A stretch of DNA of 19,307 nt from Candidatus Giovannonibacteria bacterium RIFCSPLOWO2_01_FULL_46_13 (GCA_001778785.1 MFIE01000022.1:1-19307), one strand, 5' to 3'. Numbered from the stretch's first letter, positions 1 through 7,680 are shown. The notes: generated from the letters alone by a model not told the origin. Program-made: numbers and translations.

Positions 1-729
1 GAAGAGGCGAGCGTTGACGAAGCGTATTTTGATTTAAGCGGCGCGGGCTCTTTTGATAAAGCGGAAAAAATCGCTAAGAAAATAAAAAAAGAAATTTGGG
101 AAAAAGAAAGCCTGACTTGCTCCATCGGCATCGGCCCAAACAAGCTTATCGCCAAGATCGGTTCCGATTTTAAAAAACCGGACGGCCTAACGCTCGTACG
201 CGAAGAGGAGGCGGAAAAATTTTTAGAGCCGATGGCCGTCCGAAAAATTCCCGGCATCGGCCCGAAGGCGGAGGCGGCCTTTTTGAAAAAGGGGATCCGG
301 ACCGTGCGCGATTTGAAAAAATTTTCAGAAGAAGAACTCCCGCATTTTTACGGCCGCATCCGCGGGCGTGACGATTCGCCGCTTGTGGAAGAATACGAAG
401 CCAAATCGATCGGCGAGGAAAATACTTTTGAGAAAGATACCAAGGACCCAAACGTTTTGATGGAATGCATAACTTCGCTCGCCGCGGATGTTTCCAGGAG
501 GTTCGAAAAAAGCGGGTTCAAGGCTTTCCGGACCGTCGTCTTGAAAATTCGTTTCGAAAATTTTGAGACGAAATCCCGTTCGCGGACCCTTTCGTCTCCC
601 GTTTCGGACAAGAAAGCTTTAAACAAAGAGGCGATCAAGCTCCTCTTGCCGTTCCTAGACAAGCGAGAGAACCCAAAAAATAAGGCTTTTCGGCTCTTGG
701 GCCTCCGGATTGAAAAGCTTGACAGTTGA
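1..729 (+). CDS. dinB: DNA polymerase IV (Y-family), 5'-truncated by the window edge
   Basis: This is an error-prone Y-family polymerase for bypass of damaged template bases. The frame is open from base 1, so the start lies outside the window; 242 codons remain. The first residues read EEASVDEAYFDLS, matching the catalytic S-[IV]-DEA-Y-[LF]-D-[LV]S motif whose Asp-Glu pair binds metal. Next comes CSIGIGPNKLIAKIGSDFKKPDG, the palm signature. VRKIPGIGPKAEAAF is the helix-hairpin-helix of the thumb. The remainder fits the little-finger domain. The N-terminal fingers and palm (roughly 100 residues) are missing only because of the edge. The last codons contain the -35 box of the next gene. The family call is firm; calling it DinB rather than another Y-family member is by similarity. 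Confidence 0.92.
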   Translation, partial: EEASVDEAYFDLSGAGSFDKAEKIAKKIKKEIWEKESLTCSIGIGPNKLIAKIGSDFKKPDGLTLVREEEAEKFLEPMAVRKIPGIGPKAEAAFLKKGIRTVRDLKKFSEEELPHFYGRIRGRDDSPLVEEYEAKSIGEENTFEKDTKDPNVLMECITSLAADVSRRFEKSGFKAFRTVVLKIRFENFETKSRSRTLSSPVSDKKALNKEAIKLLLPFLDKRENPKNKAFRLLGLRIEKLDS

Positions 730-747
730 GGTATCTTAGACTATAAT
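719..747 (+). promoter_or_regulatory. Consensus sigma70 promoter of the small Cys protein gene
   Basis: A perfect TTGACA (719-724), a 17-base spacer and a perfect TATAAT (742-747) are visible. The -35 overlaps the end of dinB. The ATG at 755 is only 7 bases after the -10, so transcription should start at or within a base or two of the start codon and give a leaderless mRNA. Confidence 0.8.
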
Positions 748-754
748 ATTCCAC

Positions 755-949
755 ATGGATCAAATTCAAACAAGCGCAGAACTTGAAAAAGCTTTAAAGG
801 AGCTCAAGCACGACGTGAACGTCATTTTGGCTGAATTTAACCAGCATTTTTTGAACAAACCCGCTTCTGAAAAAGTAGACCTGGACGTCGACCGCATAGT
901 TTCTTCGGTCAAGTGTTCCGGCCCCTGCTGCAATAAAGACTTTTCGTAA
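755..949 (+). CDS. Small hypothetical protein with C-terminal Cys cluster
   Basis: A 64-residue protein not recognised as a named family. The N-terminal half is hydrophilic and probably helical (MDQIQTSAELEKALKELKHD). The C-terminus carries CSGPCC, three cysteines within six residues, which could bind a metal or form disulfides; that is inference. No signal peptide or membrane segment is seen. A consensus promoter lies directly upstream with the ATG 7 bases after the -10 and no Shine-Dalgarno. Short spacing separates it from dinB on the left and from the Gmad2 gene on the right, which has its own -10. The strong promoter argues that the small frame is real. Confidence 0.65.
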   Translation: MDQIQTSAELEKALKELKHDVNVILAEFNQHFLNKPASEKVDLDVDRIVSSVKCSGPCCNKDFS

Positions 950-976
950 GGATGGAAGTATCCTCGCGTCTTCGTA

Positions 977-982
977 TATAAT
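977..982 (+). promoter_or_regulatory. -10 box (TATAAT) before the Gmad2 gene
   Basis: A perfect TATAAT ends 9 bases before the ATG at 992. No convincing -35 lies at 17 bases. A weak GGAAG lies between the -10 and the start. The expected transcription start falls at about 989-992, so the mRNA would be leaderless or nearly so. Confidence 0.5.
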
Positions 983-991
983 GGAAGCATC

Positions 992-1537
992 ATGAAAAAT
1001 GCAGCTATAATTTTACTTTTGATTATTATTCTTGCCGGAGGTTGGTATCTTTGGTCTAACAAACAACCGGAAGATTCCAACGTTCCTCTAGCGACCGCTT
1101 CTTCTTTCGAGGATTGCGTAGCTAAAGGATTTGCTGTTATGGAAAGCTACCCAAGGCAATGCAAATCTCCCGACGGAAAAAGTTTTACCGAAGATATCGG
1201 AAACTCCCTCGAGAAGCAGAATTTAATACGTCTGGCGAGTCCTAAGCCGAACCAGATTGTAATGAGCCCGCTTATAGTTGAAGGCGAAGCGCGTGGCACT
1301 TGGTATTTTGAAGCATCTTTCCCGGTGACTCTTTATGATGGGAAGGGAAATGTTGTCGCGAGGGCTCCCGCGGAAGCACAGAGCGAATGGATGACGGAAA
1401 ATTTTGTCCAGTTCAAAGTCGGGCTTAAATTTACAGCGCCAGAAACTGACACTGGATTTTTGGTTTTATCTAAAGACAACCCTTCAGGCTTGCCGGAACA
1501 CGACGACGAAATGCGCATCCCGATCCGCTTCAGATAA
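992..1537 (+). CDS. Membrane-anchored protein with Gmad2-type immunoglobulin-like domain
   Basis: 181 residues. Residues 4-21 form one hydrophobic segment (AAIILLLIIILAGGWYLW) that should anchor the protein in the membrane with the rest outside. A short Cys motif follows: C42 and C57 in DCVAKGF...YPRQC, then PDGKSF. From about residue 79 to the end the sequence (IRLASPKPNQIVMSPLIVEGEA...) matches the Gmad2 domain, an Ig-like fold known from spore-germination proteins and common in extracytoplasmic proteins of Patescibacteria. No enzyme motif is visible; a cell-surface binding role is inference. The stop is 5 bases from the next gene's ATG, suggesting co-transcription. Confidence 0.75.
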   Translation: MKNAAIILLLIIILAGGWYLWSNKQPEDSNVPLATASSFEDCVAKGFAVMESYPRQCKSPDGKSFTEDIGNSLEKQNLIRLASPKPNQIVMSPLIVEGEARGTWYFEASFPVTLYDGKGNVVARAPAEAQSEWMTENFVQFKVGLKFTAPETDTGFLVLSKDNPSGLPEHDDEMRIPIRFR

Positions 1538-1542
1538 AGTAG

Positions 1543-1773
1543 ATGGACGAAATCCGGAGCAACGTTAAAGAAAAAACTCTCTCGTACATATTGGCGGCCT
1601 TTGGGTTGGTCGCGGGTTTGGCGTGGAACGAAGCAGTGAAGGCGTTGATAGAATATTTTTATCCAGCTTCCCAAAACAACCTCACCGCAAAATTTCTATA
1701 CGCAATTTTGGTTACGCTCATAGTTGTAATAATTTCGACGTATCTCGTACGCCTTTCCTCGGAAAAGAAATAA
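1543..1773 (+). CDS. Small membrane protein, DUF5654-like
   Basis: 76 residues with two hydrophobic segments (about 15-33 and 51-69). The core ILAAFGLVAGLAWNEAVKALI followed by LTAKFLYAILVTLIVVIIS resembles the DUF5654 family of small two-helix proteins, function unknown. The start lies 5 bases after the Gmad2 gene's stop with no strong ribosome site, so it is probably translated from the same message. The family match is from memory of the AFGLVAxLAWNEA pattern and should be checked. Confidence 0.7.
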   Translation: MDEIRSNVKEKTLSYILAAFGLVAGLAWNEAVKALIEYFYPASQNNLTAKFLYAILVTLIVVIISTYLVRLSSEKK

Positions 1774-1775
1774 AC

Positions 1776-1804
1776 TTGAAGCAAAAGCCCTTCGGGTGTA
1801 GATT
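1776..1804 (+). promoter_or_regulatory. Promoter for the hotdog-fold gene
   Basis: TTGAAG (1776-1781), a 17-base spacer and TAGATT (1799-1804) lie just after the preceding stop. Predicted transcription start is about 1811, giving a short leader that carries the AAAGGAGG ribosome site before the ATG at 1835. Confidence 0.5.
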
Positions 1805-1834
1805 CAAAGTAATCTGTTCTGAAAGGAGGAAGAT

Positions 1835-2317
1835 ATGGGAAAAGGTTATTCCTGCATTTCTAATGTGACGGCAAAGAGTATTCTGTCCAAATTTTTTGGA
1901 GATAGCAAGAGAATTCCTTTTAGTTGGGTAACTTTGACAATTGAGGATGGGTTGACTACTCAAATCGACGCTCGTTGGTCGATAACCACGGAGGACGTTA
2001 AAGACCATCGCGGAATTCTTCAGGGCGTCCTTGTTCAGGAGGCAGCTTCGCAAGCTGTCGTCTGTTATGCTATCGCAACAAAATTGTTTCCCGATCATTC
2101 CCCGATGTTCCTGGGCTCGGATCACTTTCGCTTGCATGCTCCAGTCCGGGCCAACGACGAATTGCACATCAGGGTAACGGATATAAATTGGCGCGGTAAA
2201 AAGGGTTCTGCGTCGGCAGTTGCCCTCGTAGGCGACAAGAGAGTTGCAACCATCAGCACCATGTACTTTCGGGCCAATAGCGAGGAGGTTCTCGAGCGCA
2301 TTGGTACTGCGGCATGA
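1835..2317 (+). CDS. Hotdog-fold protein, FabZ/FabA dehydratase-like
   Basis: 160 residues, close to the length of FabZ. The segment KDHRGILQGVLVQEAASQAVV aligns with the FabZ core HFPGxPxMPGVLxxEAxAQ, keeping a His before the turn and the Glu of the central helix, the two catalytic positions in (3R)-hydroxyacyl-ACP dehydratases. The loop is shorter and the usual PG is replaced by QG, so activity is uncertain; a thioester-binding or other hotdog enzyme is possible. The following strands (FLGSDHFRLHAPVRANDELHIRV) fit the fold. A strong AAAGGAGG precedes the ATG with good spacing. It has its own promoter and terminator, so it is probably a single-gene unit. No other fatty-acid genes are nearby. 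Confidence 0.65.
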   Translation: MGKGYSCISNVTAKSILSKFFGDSKRIPFSWVTLTIEDGLTTQIDARWSITTEDVKDHRGILQGVLVQEAASQAVVCYAIATKLFPDHSPMFLGSDHFRLHAPVRANDELHIRVTDINWRGKKGSASAVALVGDKRVATISTMYFRANSEEVLERIGTAA

Positions 2318-2326
2318 TGCACGGAT

Positions 2327-2367
2327 AAGGTCCGGGGACGCGATGCGTTCTCCGGACCTTTTTTTAT
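2327..2367 (+). terminator. Intrinsic terminator after the hotdog-fold gene
   Basis: AAGGTCCGG (2327-2335) pairs perfectly with CCGGACCTT (2352-2360), with a second short inner stem ACGC/GCGT, and is followed by a run of T. Confidence 0.9.
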
Positions 2368-2383
2368 TTGTTAAATTTAATAT

Positions 2384-2944
2384 ATGAAAATGGGAAAAGA
2401 TTTTTTCGCCCGAGACACGCTTTTGGTTGCGAAGGAACTTTTGGGGAAGAAATTAGTCAGGGTACATCGTGGGAAAAGGATCGAGGGGATTATCTCGGAA
2501 GTGGAGGCATATCACGGGCTCCTGGATAAAGCTTCGCACGCCTCGCGCGGAAAAACTCCCCGGACGACGGTTATGTTCGGCGAGGCCGGTGTGATCTACA
2601 TTTACCTAATTTACGGGATGTATTATTGCCTGAATATCGTCACGGGAGATAAAGAATTTCCTGCGGCGGTTTTAATACGCGGAGTTTTTTCGGAAACTGA
2701 AAATATTAACGGCCCGGGAAAAGTTTGCAGATTTTTTCGTATCGATAAATCGCTTAACGCCATGGCTCTCTCGAAAAAGACCGGACTTTGGATGGAAGAA
2801 GGGCGTTTAATTCCAAAAAAAGACATCGCGCACTCGCCAAGGGTCGGCGTCGCTTACGCCGGACCGGTTTGGTCGCAAAAACCGTGGAGATTTTACATCA
2901 AAAATAATCCCTACCCGTCCAGCCCAAGAGGTGCTATTTTGTAG
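2384..2944 (+). CDS. mpg: DNA-3-methyladenine glycosylase II (AAG/MPG family)
   Basis: This enzyme excises alkylated purines such as 3-methyladenine at the first step of base-excision repair. It is 186 residues, slightly short for the family. SEVEAY (38-43) holds the catalytic Glu41 and Tyr43, which stacks in the flipped-base pocket; His52 follows in SHASRG; MFGEAGVIYIYLIYGMYYCLNIV (64-86) is the family core; VLIRGV and NGPGKVCRFFRID complete it. Two ATGs are possible, 2384 and 2390. The second (MGKDFF) lies 6-8 bases after a TTTAAT/TAATAT -10-like element, so a leaderless start there is plausible. No Shine-Dalgarno is seen. It follows a strong terminator, so it needs its own promoter. Confidence 0.92.
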   Translation: MKMGKDFFARDTLLVAKELLGKKLVRVHRGKRIEGIISEVEAYHGLLDKASHASRGKTPRTTVMFGEAGVIYIYLIYGMYYCLNIVTGDKEFPAAVLIRGVFSETENINGPGKVCRFFRIDKSLNAMALSKKTGLWMEEGRLIPKKDIAHSPRVGVAYAGPVWSQKPWRFYIKNNPYPSSPRGAIL

Positions 2945-2973
2945 ATAAATATTGTATAGGGGAGGGTTGACAA

Positions 2974-3438
2974 GTGAATGTAATAAAGCTTTTGGCTTTT
3001 TCGGTTTTATTCTTTTTTCTTTTGTGTTGCGGGACTCCGCCGAAGAAAAATATTCCAATCCCAATTTCTGTAGAGCTTCTTGATTACCTGAACTCGAAAC
3101 TTGGGAACGAAGCTGGGATTTTTCTCTCTGGGGCAAAAACAGATTTTGTGGTTCGACGCCAAGGCGAATCCATCCATGTTTTCGTCACATCCAAAAAATT
3201 TATTTTTCTTTCCGATGTCCAACAAGAGGCCTTTCAGTTTTCTGTGTCGCGACATGGGGTTACGGTTGGGCCTGCGATATGCAGTGTCAAAAAAGTTAGG
3301 GGGATTTTGTCAGCTCTAAGATGCGACGACCCGGTCTATCCCTTGATAGCTCCTGATAAATTAGTCGAGGAGCTTAAGGATGAGCTGACCCATTCCGAAC
3401 AAAGGGGAATACTTCTTCCGTCTGGCAGGGAGATTTAG
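2974..3438 (+). CDS. Small secreted protein, probable lipoprotein
   Basis: 154 residues beginning at GTG, chosen because GGGGAGG (2959-2965) sits at the right spacing and the frame opens directly into a signal peptide. The N-terminus VIKLLAFSVLFFFLLCCGTPPKK has a hydrophobic core followed by LLCC, an imperfect lipobox with Cys at -1, so lipidation is likely but not certain. The mature part has no recognisable domain; it is mixed alpha/beta-looking, with only one Lys-rich stretch near the end. It starts 30 bases after mpg and ends before a clear terminator. Function unknown. Confidence 0.7.
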   Translation: MNVIKLLAFSVLFFFLLCCGTPPKKNIPIPISVELLDYLNSKLGNEAGIFLSGAKTDFVVRRQGESIHVFVTSKKFIFLSDVQQEAFQFSVSRHGVTVGPAICSVKKVRGILSALRCDDPVYPLIAPDKLVEELKDELTHSEQRGILLPSGREI

Positions 3439-3455
3439 GTATGAGGCAACGAAGA

Positions 3456-3490
3456 CCCGGTGAGGTAACACTCGCCGGGCCTTTTTAATT
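3456..3490 (+). terminator. Intrinsic terminator after the lipoprotein gene
   Basis: CCCGGTGAG (3456-3464) pairs with CTCGCCGGG (3471-3479), including one G-T wobble, with loop GTAACA and then CCTTTTTAATTTT. Confidence 0.88.
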
Positions 3491-3557
3491 TTACTTCAAT
3501 TGCATAATCTGGTAGGGTTTGTTTGAATTTCGTTAATAATTTTTAGGAGGAAAAATC

Positions 3558-4994
3558 ATGGAAAAAAATTTGTCGTTGCCAGGAAATCCAAGGTACCAAC
3601 CCGTATCGTTAAAAGAAATCTGGGGATACGATAATCTATACAAGCCTGCGATCGAAGTTGAAATTGCAGTAATGAGAGTTCTCGCAGAAAATGGAATAAT
3701 TCCCGAAGAAGATATTGCTCTTCTAACGCCCGATGTTGAGCGAAATCTTTTGGAGATCACAACGACACAGGTCGACAAAACTGAAAGAAATATTACGAAG
3801 CATGACATCAGAGCCCTCGTTAGAGAAATTCAAGTTTTGCTTCCAGAAAAATTGCGGCGATGGGCCCACGTTCCGCTAACTAGTTATGATCCTCTTGATA
3901 CCGCACAGTCAATTCGTTTTATTAGGGCACATCATGGCGTAGTGAAGCCAAATGCACTAGGTGTTATCGATGTTTTATCAGATCTGGTTTTGAAATTTGC
4001 CCATCAAATTCAAATTGGACGAACGCATGGGCAACATGCGCTTCCGATTACAGTAGGTTTCTGGCTTGCGACTATCCTTAGTCGGATATTGTGGAATTTT
4101 GAGATGATGGAAGAGCATGCGAAGAAGCTTTGCGGAAAAATTTCAGGTGCCGTCGGAGCTTATAATGCACAATTCGGCTTAAGAATGGCGGGGAGTTTTC
4201 CTGATAACTCGTTCGAAAGGATGGTATTGGAAAAGCTTGGCTTAAAGCCAGCAAGAATTAGTACTCAGATACTTCCTCCGGAATATAACTCGTATTATCT
4301 TCATTCATGCATTGAACTTTCTGCTTCGCTTGGACAGCTTGGAAGGGATTGTCGACATTTGATGAGGTCTGAAATTGCCGAAATTTCGGAAGCATATGAG
4401 GAAGGTCAGGTCGGATCGTCGACTATGGCTAACAAGAGAAACCCTATAAATTTTGAAAGTTTGGAGGGAATGTGGATCCGTACAAAAAACGAATTTGGAA
4501 AAGTATTGGATACTCTGATTACTGATCACCAGCGAGATCTAGTTGGTAGTTCGGTTTCAAGAGACTTTCCAATTATAGTGGTCAATCTGGTTGTCCAATT
4601 GGAGACGCTCTTGCGCAAGGATAAGAATGGCCAAGCTTTTTTGGAAAGAGTTACAGTTAATCCTGAGGCGTGCAAAGCTAACTTCAATAAAAGTGCAAAA
4701 TTTATTCTTGCAGAGCCGATTTACATTGCTTTGCAGATGGCTGGTTATCAGCAAGATGCACACGACCTCATCAATAGTCGAGCGATACCTATTGCACAAA
4801 AAGGAGGTACGCATCTCATTTTTGCATTGGAGGCTCTTGCTGAAGGCGATGACGATCTTCGGGTAGCCTTAGAAAATATCCCTCCTCCTATTCGGCGACT
4901 CTTCTATAATCCAGAGGATTATATTGGCATAGCTGATGTTAAGGCCTGCGAAATGGCGGAGAAAGCAAAAAAATTTATCGCTGAGATTAGATGA
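3558..4994 (+). CDS. purB: Adenylosuccinate lyase (fumarase/aspartase superfamily)
   Basis: It cleaves adenylosuccinate to AMP and fumarate, and SAICAR to AICAR in de novo purine synthesis. 478 residues, within the family range. Superfamily blocks are in order: TKHDI (80-84), TSYDPLDTAQS (108-118, the usual SSD block with Tyr), GRTHGQHALP (154-163) and the signature loop GSSTMANKRNP (286-296), where most PurB proteins have MPYKRNP. A TAGGAGG ribosome site precedes the ATG. It stands alone between two terminators, with no other purine genes, so a salvage role (IMP to AMP) is plausible. Its codons look more AT-rich and mixed than those of its neighbours, which hints at horizontal origin. Another lyase of the superfamily cannot be excluded. 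Confidence 0.82.
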   Translation: MEKNLSLPGNPRYQPVSLKEIWGYDNLYKPAIEVEIAVMRVLAENGIIPEEDIALLTPDVERNLLEITTTQVDKTERNITKHDIRALVREIQVLLPEKLRRWAHVPLTSYDPLDTAQSIRFIRAHHGVVKPNALGVIDVLSDLVLKFAHQIQIGRTHGQHALPITVGFWLATILSRILWNFEMMEEHAKKLCGKISGAVGAYNAQFGLRMAGSFPDNSFERMVLEKLGLKPARISTQILPPEYNSYYLHSCIELSASLGQLGRDCRHLMRSEIAEISEAYEEGQVGSSTMANKRNPINFESLEGMWIRTKNEFGKVLDTLITDHQRDLVGSSVSRDFPIIVVNLVVQLETLLRKDKNGQAFLERVTVNPEACKANFNKSAKFILAEPIYIALQMAGYQQDAHDLINSRAIPIAQKGGTHLIFALEALAEGDDDLRVALENIPPPIRRLFYNPEDYIGIADVKACEMAEKAKKFIAEIR

Positions 4995-5013
4995 ATAACC
5001 TATAACTTAAAAA

Positions 5014-5056
5014 CCAAAAAGGGGTCGCGATGGCAAGCCATCGCGACCCCTTTTTC
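5014..5056. terminator. Bidirectional terminator between purB and the peroxiredoxin gene
   Basis: A perfect 14-base inverted repeat (5021-5034 with 5037-5050, arm GGGGTCGCGATGGC) is flanked by A5 on the left and T5 on the right, so it can end transcripts from both convergent genes. Confidence 0.93.
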
Positions 5057-5068
5057 AATTCCAGATTT

Positions 5069-5656
5069 TTATTTTTTTAGCTGTTGGTAAACTTTTCCTG
5101 CGCTTTTGATTCCTGGTGTTAGCGTATCCGCGCCTTCATCCCAGGAAGCCGGGCAGACCTTGCCTGGATTTTTCCTGACGAAATCGAGAGCTTTTAGTTT
5201 TCGCAAAATTTCCGAAGCGTTGCGACCGATGTCGTCCGAGACTATGTCCGCCGCGCGTAAGATCCCGTCCGGGTCGATTATGAAAGCCGCGCGCTGGGAT
5301 TTGAACGAATCTTCGTAGAGGATGCCGAGTTCCGTGGAAAATTTCCCGCCGTGGTCGGAAGCCAATGGATATTTCAACCCTTTTAAAAGTTCTTCCATCT
5401 CGATCCAGGCCCGGTGCGTGTGGACGGTGTCGGTGGAGACTCCGATAACCTCCGCTTTATATTTTTTAAACTCTTCGATATGCCGGTTAATGTCGACGAG
5501 CTCCGTCGGGCAGACGAATGTGAAGTCCGCCGGATAGAAAAGGAGCACCAGCCACGAGCCCTTGAAGTCGCCCAAAGAAATTTTTTCTATTTCCTCGCTC
5601 GCGGGGTTATAAGTCTCGAGAGAAAAATGTGGGAACTTTTGGTCTACTTTAAACAT
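5069..5656 (-). CDS. ahpC: Typical 2-Cys peroxiredoxin (AhpC/Prx1 type)
   Basis: It reduces hydrogen peroxide and organic peroxides with a thiol partner in the cytoplasm. 195 residues, the normal length. FYPADFTFVCPTE places the peroxidatic Cys at 49 in the universal PxxxTxxC motif, and GKVCPASW places the resolving Cys at 168, so both are present. The structural blocks KYPLASD and FIIDPDGILR are typical. The ATG is 8 bases from a minus-strand TATAAT that is part of a palindrome shared with the divergent gene; no Shine-Dalgarno is seen, so the mRNA is probably leaderless. No reductase (AhpF or thioredoxin reductase) is in the window. Confidence 0.95.
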   Translation of the reverse strand: MFKVDQKFPHFSLETYNPASEEIEKISLGDFKGSWLVLLFYPADFTFVCPTELVDINRHIEEFKKYKAEVIGVSTDTVHTHRAWIEMEELLKGLKYPLASDHGGKFSTELGILYEDSFKSQRAAFIIDPDGILRAADIVSDDIGRNASEILRKLKALDFVRKNPGKVCPASWDEGADTLTPGIKSAGKVYQQLKK

Positions 5657-5664
5657 AGTTTTGT

Positions 5665-5672
5665 ATTATAAT
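5665..5672. promoter_or_regulatory. Palindromic -10 element serving two divergent genes
   Basis: ATTATAAT is its own reverse complement and holds TATAAT on both strands (plus 5667-5672, minus 5665-5670). The plus-strand ATG at 5679 is 6 bases beyond it; the minus-strand ATG at 5656 is 8 bases beyond it. No good -35 is visible on either side. Both messages should start at or very near their start codons. Confidence 0.65.
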
Positions 5673-5678
5673 TTAATA

Positions 5679-6455
5679 ATGAAGTCTTTTAAGCGAAATT
5701 TGATACTTATACTTATATTAATCCTTGGCATCGGCCTTGGGTTTTACGGTAATACTATTTTGAATTATTTGAAGGACTTTGGCAAACAGGAGGATAAAAA
5801 GGAAGAAGTGGCAACCCCGACGCCAGCCTCCTCCGAACGAAAATTCCCGGCTGGGTTTTCCAAAGAAGGGCTTAAGGAAAAAGAGCTTGATGTTAATAAT
5901 GACGGACGAGGCGAGCTTCTATTGACGAGCCTGGCTGCTTCCGGCCCGCAGGCGGTTCTGGTGGACCCGAAAGATTCTTCCAAGGCTTTGTCGGATGTTT
6001 TTAAATTTCCGCAGGCCGGTTTCGCCGCTGAATTCATTTTTAAATCTGGCGAGACTCCCGAAGTGACGCAAGCCATCGACTTAAATGCGGACGGCGTGGA
6101 TGAATTAATTTTCGACCTTAAAGATTACGGCGCATACACTAGCTCGTACGGCGTCGTTTCTTTCTCGAATAAAAAATTGAATTGGATCGCGATAGAATCA
6201 AAGGGCGGCTCTGCGCGCCCGGCGGTATTTCGCGACGGCGCGTCGGTCCGGCACGCCGAAGTTTTCTTAGTGGAGGAGGGAGCCAAAAGAGCGATCGCCG
6301 ATATTTCCGGCGGGGGTGATAACCAAGGAAATTGGACTTGGGAAGTCGAAGCGTATTCCTGGACGGATGGAAAATATAAATTCGATTCCGCCCTCTCCGC
6401 GCAAATCCTATCCGAACAGCCTAAAAAAATCATCGATGGTCAACCGGTTTTCTAA
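5679..6455 (+). CDS. Membrane-anchored protein with FG-GAP/VCBS-like Ca-binding motifs
   Basis: 258 residues from the ATG at 5679. A TTG at 5661 is in frame but lies upstream of the -10 box and would not be transcribed. Residues 8-25 form a single hydrophobic anchor, then a Lys/Glu- and Pro/Thr-rich linker to about 55. DVNNDGRGEL (71-80) and DLNADGVDELIF (134-145) are DxDxDG loops of the kind found in FG-GAP/VCBS repeats, which bind calcium in beta-propellers. No catalytic motif is seen; it is probably an extracytoplasmic structural or binding protein. Its end overlaps the zwf start by 20 bases, so it probably leads that operon. Confidence 0.7.
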   Translation: MKSFKRNLILILILILGIGLGFYGNTILNYLKDFGKQEDKKEEVATPTPASSERKFPAGFSKEGLKEKELDVNNDGRGELLLTSLAASGPQAVLVDPKDSSKALSDVFKFPQAGFAAEFIFKSGETPEVTQAIDLNADGVDELIFDLKDYGAYTSSYGVVSFSNKKLNWIAIESKGGSARPAVFRDGASVRHAEVFLVEEGAKRAIADISGGGDNQGNWTWEVEAYSWTDGKYKFDSALSAQILSEQPKKIIDGQPVF

Positions 6456-7680
6456 AGAACCCATCAATCTCGTCGTTTTTGGGGCAACGGGGGATTTGAT
6501 GGCGCGGAAAATTCTGCCTTCGCTTTTTTACTTGTACAAAGAAAAAGCGCTTCCCGAAAATTTCCGCGTCGTTGGTGTCTCGCGGCGCGATATTTTCGAG
6601 GAAGGCTTTCGCGAAAGGATGCGCGAGGCGGCCTCTAAGTTCGACGAGATTAAAAAAGATAAAAGGCTCGAAAAGTTTTTAGCGTTTTTTTATTTTGTAA
6701 AAGGTTTTTTTGGCGACAAATATACGTATGAAGATTTAAAAAGGGTCCTTCCGGCAAAATCCAAGAATTTTTTCTATCTCGCGGTCGCCCCGAAATTTTA
6801 CAAAGTTGTCTTAAAAAATATCGCTGCCGCGGGCCTCATCAACCCGAAAACTTTTTTTCTGGTTGAAAAGCCGATCGGGCTCGATTTGAAGAGTGCTCGC
6901 GAGGTGGAAAATCTTTTGGCAAAGTATTTTAAAGAAAAACAGATTTACCGGGTCGACCATTATCTCGCGAAAGAAGGGGTGCAGAAATTATTCGAGTTCC
7001 GGTTTAAGGAAAAGGAAATGGAAAAAATTTGGTCGCGCGATTTTGTCTCTTCGGTGGAATTGCGCTTGTGGGAAGAAAAAGACGCGACCGGCCGCGGGGA
7101 ATTTTACGACGGCGTGGGCGCCCTGCGGGACGTCGGGCAGAACCACCTTTTGGCTGTGCTCGCGTATCTCGCGATGGAGAAGCCGAAAAATTTTTCCGGA
7201 GAAGAAATACGCAAGGCGAGGGCGCGCCTGCTTAAAACTCTAAAAATTTACAATGCGAAGCAGGCGAATAATTTTTCTTACCGCGCCCAGTATAAAGGGT
7301 TTCGAAGTCTTAAGGGCGTTAAACGAAATTCCAAAACGGAGACGTTTTTTAAAGTTTTAGTGTTTCTCAAAGAGGGGAGGTTCAAGGGCGTCCCGATTAC
7401 GATCGAGGCCGGAAAAGCGCTTCCGCAAAATAGAAAGGAAGCCGTAATAAATTTTAAAGATAAAAGAAAAATTGTTTTTCCTTTCGAAACCCATGCGGTA
7501 AAATATCAATACGTCGAAGAGTACAAGAAAATTCTTTCGAAAGCATTTATGAATGATGACTCTATTTTTTTGGGGAAGGACGAGGTTTTGGCCTCGTGGA
7601 AATTTGTTGACCCGATAATTTCAGCCTTCAGAAAAAAAATACCTCTTAAATTTTATGAGGTAAATAAGTATCCGAAATGA
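6436..7680 (+). CDS. zwf: Glucose-6-phosphate 1-dehydrogenase
   Basis: It oxidises glucose 6-phosphate to 6-phosphogluconolactone, the entry step of the oxidative pentose phosphate pathway. 414 residues, clearly shorter than the usual 480-510. The N-terminal Rossmann motif VVFGATGDLMARKILPSLF starts at residue 13, giving reason to start at ATG 6436 rather than 40 codons earlier. EKPIG (144-148) and YRVDHYLAKE (171-180), with catalytic Asp174-His175 and Lys179, match the active site. RDVGQNHLLAVL is the next conserved block. It overlaps the preceding gene by 20 bases and gnd by 4 (ATGA). Cofactor preference cannot be read with confidence. Confidence 0.93.
   Translation: MVNRFSKEPINLVVFGATGDLMARKILPSLFYLYKEKALPENFRVVGVSRRDIFEEGFRERMREAASKFDEIKKDKRLEKFLAFFYFVKGFFGDKYTYEDLKRVLPAKSKNFFYLAVAPKFYKVVLKNIAAAGLINPKTFFLVEKPIGLDLKSAREVENLLAKYFKEKQIYRVDHYLAKEGVQKLFEFRFKEKEMEKIWSRDFVSSVELRLWEEKDATGRGEFYDGVGALRDVGQNHLLAVLAYLAMEKPKNFSGEEIRKARARLLKTLKIYNAKQANNFSYRAQYKGFRSLKGVKRNSKTETFFKVLVFLKEGRFKGVPITIEAGKALPQNRKEAVINFKDKRKIVFPFETHAVKYQYVEEYKKILSKAFMNDDSIFLGKDEVLASWKFVDPIISAFRKKIPLKFYEVNKYPK

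Noticed and set aside
5661..5678. Earlier TTG start for the FG-GAP-like protein
   Set aside because: These codons overlap the -10 box itself, and the ATG at 5679 begins a typical membrane-anchor sequence.
6316..6435. Forty extra codons at the start of zwf
   Set aside because: They lie inside the preceding gene and have no family similarity; the Rossmann motif starts shortly after ATG 6436.
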